Assembly: GCF_950295315.1 (NCBI RefSeq)
Contig: NC_080165.1
Location: 10,593,723 to 10,657,722, forward strand
Length of the DNA: 64,000 nucleotides
Direction of reading: 5' to 3'
Source: Erinaceus europaeus
Lineage: Eukaryota; Chordata; Mammalia; Eulipotyphla; Erinaceidae
Position numbers and translations under genes: made by a program. A model generated the notes under the pieces. The model was not told the DNA's origin. It saw nothing but the letters and a program-made list of their open reading frames with translations, and searched no databases. Positions within the stretch are counted from its first letter, which is position 1. Each line of letters opens with the position of its first letter. This document shows, in pieces, positions 34,931-45,000 of the stretch.

Positions 34931-37900
34931 AGAAACAAAGTGTTTCTAAGACTGTGAGATTGATGGTGTTTACCTTTGGGCGGTAGAAGAACAGAAACAC
35001 AGAACTTTAATGGTGGCTGTGTTGTAGAACTAACCCCTGTAATCTTACAATCTTATAACCCACGAGTCACAAATAAAAGATGAAAAACAGAAATGCCAGG
35101 TCATCGTATTAAGCTAGCCAGTAATTAACTCCACACTTACTGCACAGCCCATTGTCACAGGCACCAGGACATCTTGCGCAGGGCTTCCCTTGTTCGAAAG
35201 GCGTATATAATCTGGGTTGAATATTACCACTGGAATTTGAAATGAAAAGTGTTTAACAGTTTTTTATATAAAAACATTTTCCATAAAACCAAATATATTT
35301 GATGCATGCCAAGGGTAGCAACCAGGACCATATATATTCCTAAAACTTTAATGGTTTTAATCATGTTAAACATACTCATATAGCTATCAAAAGTAAAATA
35401 ACGGGGTTAGGGCAGTAGCACAGTGGGTTAAGCACACGTGGCGTAAAGCGCAAGGACTTAAAAAAGTAAAATAACTTCAGTCCTCAGCACCACCACAAGC
35501 TGAGAATTGCTCTGATAAAAAGGGAAAAAAAATGAAATATTAAAAAAGTAAAATAGTTAATTTTGCTTTAAATAGTTAATTTTACTTTTAAAAAATTAAA
35601 ATATTCATTCACTCACTTCCTTATATCCTCAGCATCTAAAATGAATTAAATTCGGTCTTAAATTTTCAGAGTATTCCTTTTTAAAATTTCTTTATTATCT
35701 TTATTTATTGGAAAGAGATAGCCAGAAACTGAGAGGGTAGAGCAAGATAGAAAAGGAGAGAGACAGAGACAGCTTAGCCCTGCCTCACCACCCATGAAGT
35801 TTTCCCCCTACAGGTGGGGACTGGAGGCTTGAACCCAGGTCCTTGCGCATTGTAACATGTGCACTCAAGATGTGCCACCACCCAGCCGCCAGAGCATTCT
35901 TCAGTGTGAAAATACTCTTCATCTCTTACTTGCCTTGGTTCAGTTGCTAATATAGTGCTACCCAAGGTACTGACTGGGGTAAAAAAATAAAAAATCTGAT
36001 AGAGAGGTAGGGAGATTCCTGAGTGTCAGAATGTTGTGGTGTGGAAAATGCTTAAAGTTAAATATAATTTTATAATATTGGGTTTTATAATTTTGCATAG
36101 GAAAAATGCATCATGACTTATCTGACAACCCAATAGAAAAGGAATATATGTTTCTATAATTTGTCATGGGAATGGTTAGGTTTACAGGATAATGTTTGCC
36201 TTTTAGATAGAGATGGTGGTTTTCAAAAAAAATTTTGGTGTTTATGCAAAGTAGATGTTCTTAGGAAGGTCTGAAAGTTTCAGGATAGCTTAGGTGTGAG
36301 GTTTCCCTATGTTTACCCAAGCTAGGGCAACCAGGGGGGAAGAAAGAGTTTCATTAAGATGAATATGCAGTCTTATCGTGGCTGGCCTGCAGCTCACAGA
36401 GGACTATTATTCTTTTGGTCTTTATTATCTACAAACATAGGTAAGTCAGGGTCTTGACTGCGCCAATTGGTCACAACCAATGTATCTGAATTTCTGTCTC
36501 CTTGCAAGAATATTGTAAAACAAATACATAATACTGTCCTATAAGTTCTTTCAATCACAACTTTTTTTTAAATTTTTTTTAATATTTATTTTATTTATTT
36601 ATTCCCTTTTGTTGTCCTTGTTGTTTTATTGTTGTAGTTATTATTGTTGTTGTCGTTGTTGGATAGGACAGAGAGAAATGGAGAGAGGAGGGGAAGACAG
36701 AGAGGGGGAGAGAAAGACAGACACCTGCAGACCTGCTTCACCGCCTGTGAAGCGACTCCCCTGCAGGTGGGGAGCCAGAGGTTCGAACCGGGATCCTTAC
36801 GCCGGTCCTTGCGCTTTGCGCCACCTGCGCGTAACCCGCTGCGCTACAGCCCGGCTCCCCAATCACAACTTTTTTCATTATTCTTTCTATCTCTTTCATG
36901 TAGAAAATTTGGTTTGGGATAAGAGATTTTGAACTTTAATAATTAGAACTAATAAACATATTATAATTTTTTTTTAAATATTTTATGACAATGAGAGAGG
37001 TAGGGAGAGGAAGAAAGAGAAACCAGAGCACTGCTCAGCTCTGGAATACGGCAGTCCCAGGGACGAAAGCTGGGAACTTACAGCGTCAGACATGAGGACC
37101 TTTTGCATAACCATTTTCCCATCTTTCCAGTCCATTAATGTATTTTCAATGGCTACAGGAAGTTTGGTGGGTAATTCAAACATATTACTTGAAGAAGGAG
37201 TGATTTTCCTGATATAAATCGAGATTTTACTGGGTGCTTCCTAACTTTTTGTGTGTACAAATTCTGACAAGCAATTAAGCTCACTTAAGGGGGGGGGGAG
37301 CTATTTAAAATGTCAAGCATTCTTTTTTATATAATTTTTTTAATTTTTTTATTTCTTTATTTATTGAATAGAGATAGCCAGAAATTGAGGGGGAAAGGGA
37401 AGACAGAGAGGGAGAAAGAAATACACCTGCAGTACTGCTTTGTCACTAGCAAAGCTTTCCCCCGGCAGGTGTGGACTCAAATCCTGGTCCTTGCACATTG
37501 TAACATGTGCGCTCAACCAGGTGCACTACCACCTAATCCCAAAATGACAAGCATTCTTGAAAACCCTTTGAAACCAATGATTCAATCATTCCAAAATGGC
37601 AGAGTAGAAGTGGGTTTTTTTTATTATTATTATTATTATTAAAAAGTAAGAATAAGAACATGTTTTACCAGAAAAGGCCTGAACCACTACTTGGTTTATA
37701 CCCCTTGTCTAATTATCAAACCTTTACATATACTCATGGAGAAAAGCTGAGTCTTCAGAAAGAGTTTAGAGTGAAGATAACTTATAATAGACATAGGGAA
37801 AGAGAACATCTGAATGTTATACTTAAAACTGAGAAATAGGGTTGTCCACCTGAGAAGGTTTTTTTTAATTTATTTATTTATAAAGAGGAAATACTGACAA

Positions 37901-40900
37901 AACCATAGGATAAGAGGGGTACAACTCCACACAATTCCCACCACCTGAACTCCGTATCCCATTCCCTCTCTTGATAGCTTTCCTATTCTTTATCCCTCTG
38001 GGAGTATGGACCCAGGCTTTTTTATTCAACTTAATAAAGTTACTCTAACAGATTCATCCTCCTGCTCATACTGAATTGTGCTTTTTTTTTTTTTAGTCTG
38101 GCATGCCTATTATATGATGATTTGTAATGTTAGATTACTGATCACATTGCTGAGAACAAACTCAAATGTTTATACTTACGCAGGACAATATTGACAAACA
38201 TAGAAGTATTTTAACGCCTGGTTGGCACAGTAGGCAACTGCACATCCAACTTGGTAAGATGAGAACCAAACAACCTATATGTTCATGAGCAAGGAAAGGA
38301 TAGTACCTTAGAGAAGTAGCATAGAAATATCAGGAAACACAAAATGGAAAGTCTTTTTTTTCCAACTTCATGGATATATTTCAATATATTATTGAATCAA
38401 AGTAAAAGTATGTTAATAAAATATATTTCTATGTTCTTGTACTAACTTACCCATCCAGAAAAATTAAGTAAGTGAGGCTGGGTGGTGGCACACCTGGTTG
38501 AGCGCACATGTTACAATGCACAAGGACCCAGGTTCGAGCCCCTGGTTCCCACCTGCAGGGGAGAAGCTTCACAAGTGGTGAAGCAGTGGGAAGGTGTCTC
38601 TCTGTCTCTATCCCTTTCTATCATCCCCTTCCTTCTTCATTTCTGGTTATCCTACTCAATAAATCAAATAAAGATAATATTTTTAATATTGTATTTACTT
38701 TGGATAGAGACATAAACTGAGAGGGAAGGGAGAGGTAGAGAGGGAGAGAGACAGAGAGACACCTGCAGATCTGCTTTACCACTTGTGAAGCTTCCTGCCT
38801 GCAGATGGGGGCTGGAAGCTTGGACCTGGGTCCTTGCGCACTGTAATGTGTGTGCCTTACTAGGTGTGCCACCACCCAGCCCTTAAAGATAACAATTTTT
38901 TAAAGCCTGCATGGCAAGAAAAAATGCCAGAAAGAAAAAAAAGAAGGAAAGATGAAGGAAGAAAGAAAGGAAGATAGGAAGGAAGGGAGAAAGGAAAAAG
39001 AAAAATTAACTAGTTACCCAGTTTAAATATGTCTTCCTACCAAAAGCCTTCACATCTATGAGAACAGTAGCTCACAGCTAAAATACCCACCAAATGCTAA
39101 AACTATTCTTACTCACTTGAGACCAATCTCTCCCCACATTCAACATTAGAATCAGTCAAAATTCAGAGACCTTCTTTGACAGACATATATAACACATCTA
39201 ATTGTTTTTATCCTTACCTGCGTATAGTGACCGACCATTGCTTGGGGACTCTTTGGACCTACACCATATGTGAAATCATATTTCTCATTATCCCAGCTTT
39301 GAATCGCTTCTGACCACGTAGATGGAACACTTGACATAAAGAGATTCTCACCACAAGCGCCTATATCTGAGAAGAGAGAGCTCATGAATGGAGAAAGCAA
39401 TGAAGCAGGAAAGGGTGTGTTTCTGCTTCTCTGCATATGCTGATCTGAATGCCTGTTCTCCCAACACAATGGCTATAGTCGCTGATTATTTTTATTGAAG
39501 TGCTATTACAGGGTACATGTCAATCTCAGGTGTACATCACTATGAATAAGCACATGATTCTACCACATAAATTCACTAACGTTTTACAAGGGTGTTGCTT
39601 ATCAGCTTGAAGCCAAATAGAGGCTAGGCCATAAGTTCAGACCTACAGGGACGCAGAGGTCACATAGGCTCCTAAGCTAAATATGGGCCCCTGATCAAAT
39701 TGATTGGATTTACAGTCAACAATATTTATACCCCTTTCCCATATTTGGGAGCTACTCTCTTCCCTGATCCAGCTTTCTGGTCCTTTTTCCAGTCATGACA
39801 TCATCTTCCCAACAATAACCTGGGTCCACCTGCATATCAGATGTCAGACTCAGGCAAAAATTAATAAGAGTCATGGGCCCTTTGGAATAAACCTAAACTA
39901 GACTTACTAGCTATTTCCAAAAAGGAGATGCCAAATCTTCATCTGCAATATTCCAGACTTTAGGTTCATGATTAGTCAACAGTTAGTTTGACTTTATATG
40001 TTAACTCTTCTTTCAGACACCAGGTTCCAGATGCTACCATGATGCCAACTGGACTTCCCTGGACAGACAACCCCATCAATGAGTCCTGGAGCCCTGCTTC
40101 CCCAGAGCCCCACCCTATTAGGGAAAGAGAGAGGCAGACTGGGAGTATGGATCAACCTCTCAATGCCCATGTTCAGCGGAGAAGCAATTACAGAAGCCAG
40201 ACCTTCCACCTTCTGTACCTAATGACCCTGGGTCCATGCTCCCAGAGGGATAAAGAATAGGGAAGCTATCAGGGAAGGGGAATGGGATGCGTAGCTGTGG
40301 TGGTGGGAATTGTACCCCTCTTATCTTATCTTATGGTCTTGTCAGTGTTTCCATTTTATAAATAAATACAAAAAAGAAGGAGGAGGAGGAAGACAAGAAG
40401 AAGAAGGAAGACGAAGAAAGAAGAAGGAGAAGGAGGAGGGAGAGGAGGAGGAGGGGGAAAAAAGGAGAAGAAGAAAAAGGAAAGAAGGAGGAGGAGGAGA
40501 AGGAGAAGAAGGAGGAGGAGGAGGAGAAGGAGAAGAAGGAGGAGGAGAAGGAGAAGGAGAAGCAGCAGCAGCTGCAGCAGCTAGGCCATTTAACTGGGTC
40601 TACATATAAAAAAAATAAAATTGGGTTAAGTGCAGGTGGCACAAAGTGCAAGGACTGGCATCAGGTTCCTGGTTCAAGCCCCCGGCTCCCCACCTGCAGT
40701 GGGAGTCTCTTCACAGGCGGCGAAGCAGGTCTGCAGGTGTCTGTCTTTCGTTCCCCCTCTCTGTCTTTCCTTCCCCTCTCCATTTCTCTCTGTCCTATCC
40801 AACAACAATGACAGTAATAACAATAATAATAACAACAACAATGACAATAAACAATAAGGGCAACAAAAGGGACAAATGAATAAATAAAGTTTAAAAAAAT

Positions 40901-41924
40901 AAAAGTAAAAAACTTAAGTAGATGAATTTCTCTTTCTCTATTTTCATTCATTCATTTGCACATTAAATTTTTGGTATACATGGCTCATGTTTTCCTTTGC
41001 CACTGGCATTATGACTAGGGTTCAGTACCTGCACAGAATCCACTGTGATGGGAGAGAGAGAAATTGAGATGGGGGGGGGAAATAGAGAGGGAGAGAGAAA
41101 GAGAAAGATAGACACCTGCAGACCCATTTCTCTGCTCCCGAACCATCCCTCCTGCAGGTGAGGCATGGGGGCTCAAACCTGGATCCTTGCATTTCGTAAT
41201 GTGTGAGCTCAACCAGATGTGCCACTGCCTGCCCCCTACTCTCTCATCTTTTATTTGACAAATTTGCTGATGGCAGAGACCAATTCTTACAAGTTCTTCT
41301 TTACATCTACCCACACTCAGCAGATATTCTTCATAGGCAGAAACTGGAATAAATTTGGGGGACTGTTATTTTGTGTGATCCTTAAAAGCCATATTACATT
41401 CAGTCTTACAGAGTCCTAAGAATAAAGAAAATGGTTAACAGAGTGTTTTCTAAATTTAAAGGTAGCCTGTTAATCAGAATATCATAATTTCAAAGATAAA
41501 AAAATTCCCTAAAAGAGAAAAAACTAGGAGAGAAGTGCTTTGCTAGACAGAAATATTTCAATATTTGAATAGATTTCTCAAGTCTCGACATTAATATTTA
41601 TATGTGTCTTTAAATGTTATGTCTACATGATAGTGAGAGATTTTAAACTGCTATTGAAAAGCATGGGGTGGCACTTATCAGAGTTATTTTACAAAGATAT
41701 TCAACTTAAAAGACAATGAGAACCAGCATTTTACTCACAAGAGCATCCTCAAAGAGCATCAGATAATTATTCTGTTATTGTGCATTTATCCAACAAGCAA
41801 TCATTAATATACATACCGGCCATTCGATCCTCTCCTTTGCTGTGTTCATAAATACAATGTTGTGCCCATTTTCTAGCATTTTTTTCTGCCAAACTGTTCC
41901 ATCCCTAAAACACAGTAAAAAATG

Positions 41925-42006
<82 letters not shown>

Positions 42007-45000
42007 CACACTCAATAACTCAAGCATAATGAAGCATGAGTTTTAAATATGGCTGGTAACTTGATTTATAGCCTTACAAAATTTCATCTCATGCATTTGC
42101 TTATTATCATCACAAAGATTTGTTTTGATGTTATTTTTTCTTCACAAATTAATGCATATATAATATAATATAAATATAAAATAAATATAATGTAATATAT
42201 TGTATCAATATAGAGAGAGAGTATAGCATGTCTACCTTTCATAAAAAGCAGATTGAAAAAGTATGTCATGTTGTTTTTTTCATTTCTTTTTTGGGGGATT
42301 AATGTTTTACAGCCGACAGTAAATACAATAGTTTGTACATGCATAACATTTCTCAGTTTTCCACACAACAATACAACCCCCACTTGGTCTTCTGTCATCC
42401 TGTTCCAGGACCTGAACTCCCCACCTCCCCACCCAACCTCCCCAGAGTCTTTTACGTTGGTGCAATACGCCACCTCCAGTCCAAGTTCTGCTGTGTGTTT
42501 TCTCTTCTGATCTCGTTTTTCTTCCAGGTCCAGTCCTCTCTTCCTCTCCAAGCAACAAATAACCCTACTACTATATCCAAACATCCTTCCCTTTTTCCTC
42601 CTCTTTCTCTGGGTGCTGATGGAGCTGGAGTTCAGAGCCCCCTTACCCTCTTCCTTTTATCACTTCTCCCCACTGGGAGTATGGATCAAAATTGTTTTGG
42701 GGACAGATTATAATCCTCTATAGAATGGAAGCTCTAAATGGTAAGAAGGATATAATTTAAGTAAAAATAATATGTGCAGTAGTAATGATAGTAAAGGAAT
42801 GTCTGACCTATACATGCACCACAAAGTTCAAATAATAAAATTGAGAGCTTCCTAAGCTACGAAGATGTTATTTCCTAGATTTTCAGTCTTAGAACTGACT
42901 TCAGTCATGTGTGTTCGTGTCTCTTACCATCTTCAGCATATTGGTGGCAGAAGCGTTTCTTCTTGCAATATTGTGAACATCCACAATTTCCTTTTGGACT
43001 TCTGGTCGGGTAGTTGACAGACGATTGATATCTGGATTCTAAAGAAAAAAATGAAGTTGGAACTATTAGGCTTTGATGCTGCGTATATGGAGAGTATATA
43101 TGTCAACAAAAGATAGCAAAGATAAATTAGAAATGTATTTCAGTAAAACCAATGTTAGTTGTTAAGCATCACCAATGAGTAGGAGCCAACGTTAAGACTT
43201 TTAAATAGGATAGAAAGAGTGGTGGAGGGCCAGGTGGTGGCACACCTGGTTGAGCGCACACATCAAAGTGCGTAAGGACCTGGGTTCAAGCCCCAGTAGT
43301 ACCCATCTGTAGGAGGGAAGGTTCACAAGTGTTGAAGTAATGCTGTAGGTGTCTCTCTGCCTCTCTCCCTCTCTCTATCCCTCCTCTCAATTTCTGGCTG
43401 TCTCTATCAAATAAATAGGGATTTAAAAAAAAAAAGAGTGTTGGATTTTAAGAATGGGAATGTAAATTATGGAATAACAATTCTGAAGAGGATGATGCCA
43501 ATTAGTTTAAGAAGAGTCTGATTAATGTGACTTTTTAAGATATGTGGGTGAGGGGCTGGGCGGTAGTGCAGCGGGTTAAACGCACATGGCACAAAGTGCA
43601 AGGCATAAGGATCCTGGTTTGAGCCCCCAGCTCTCCAGCAGCAGGGGAGTCGCTTCTCAAGCGGTGAAGCAGGTCTGCAGGTGTCTGTCTTTCTCTGCTC
43701 CTCTCTGTCTTCCCCTCCTCTCTCGATCTCTCTCTGTCCTATCCAACAACAGCTATAAAAACAAATAACAACCACAACAAGGGCAACAACAAGGCAACAA
43801 AATGGGAAAAGTAGCCTCCAGGAGCAGTGGTTTTGTAGTGCTGGTACCGAGCCCCAGTGATAACCCTGGAGGCAAAAAAAAAAAAAAATGATACATGAGT
43901 GATAAAATATTGATGAAAGTATAAGATAGGACACTACAACATTCACATTCACATTCAGTGTCAAGAGCTGTAAGGGTTGGGGCAGATGATGTCTTGTAGA
44001 TATTAAGGGGAGCATGGGCCCGACATGGTGTCTATAGTTAGAGTGTTTAGGTTCAATTCAAATGAACTCAACACTAGTGAGGTGATTCTACATATTATGT
44101 AGCAGATCTTATAGGGTTCCCCAAATGATGGTTTTATAACATTAAATATCCAAAACCCTATAGAAGGAGCAGATCTACTATCGTTTCTGACTTTGTCCAT
44201 TCAGTAACAGAAATTAGGTGCTAGTAATTTTGGTTTAGCTTTTGGCTATATTTGTTGACCCAGATTTTCACAAGAATGTGATTATATGGCCATGAGCAAG
44301 AATGTGAAATAGAAGTCTAAACAGACCCTTATCCTTTGTCAAGTTTCCCTGGTACTTTAAGATTAGTTATTTTCTCTGCTCCTGATAAAATCTCCCTCAA
44401 AGCTCTCCATACATATTCACATATGGGTTGAGCTACTTTTTGGGAAGGGAGGGAGGGATCCAGGGTTATCGCTAGGGCTCAGTGCCACTAAGAATCCACC
44501 ACTCCCAGTGGCCACTTTTTTCTTTTTTTTTTTTTCTTCTTTAATTTCTTTTCTATTTTATTGGATAAGACTGAGAGGAACTGAGGAAGGAGGGGGAGAC
44601 AGAGAGGAAGAAAAGGGGGCCAGATGTGGTGGTGCACCTGGTTAAGCTCACACATTACCTGCGCAAGGACCTGAATTCAAGTCCCTGCCCCTCCCCCAAG
44701 TAGGGAGAAAGCTTCATGAGTGGTGAAGCAGGGTTGCAGGTGCTTCTGTTTTTTTTTTCTATCTCTACCCCCCCTTCCCTTTAAATTTCTATCTGTCTCT
44801 ATCCAGTAATAATTAAATAAAAATATTTTTAAAACAGAGAGGGAGAAAGAAAGGGCGACGCCTGTAGCACTCCTTCACCACTTGTGAAGCTTCCTCCCTG
44901 CAGCTGGGGGCCAGGACTTCACCTTGCATCCTTGAGCACTGCGATGCTTAACCCAGTGAGCCACCCACCAGCCCCAGCCCCAGCCCCAGCCCCAGCCCCT

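Noticed and set aside
36000..36560. Third LTR element
   Set aside because: A possible antisense poly(A) site exists but no terminal inverted dinucleotides with a duplication were found.
36609..36932. A 107-codon ORF with GERRGRQRG and [15 protein letters not shown] text, seen in many places
   Set aside because: The same peptide recurs at every antisense family A SINE, so it is repeat-derived.
40310..40651. Glu/Gly/Arg-rich and Ser/Phe-rich ORFs of about 100 codons
   Set aside because: Products of the GAA/GGA tract on both strands.
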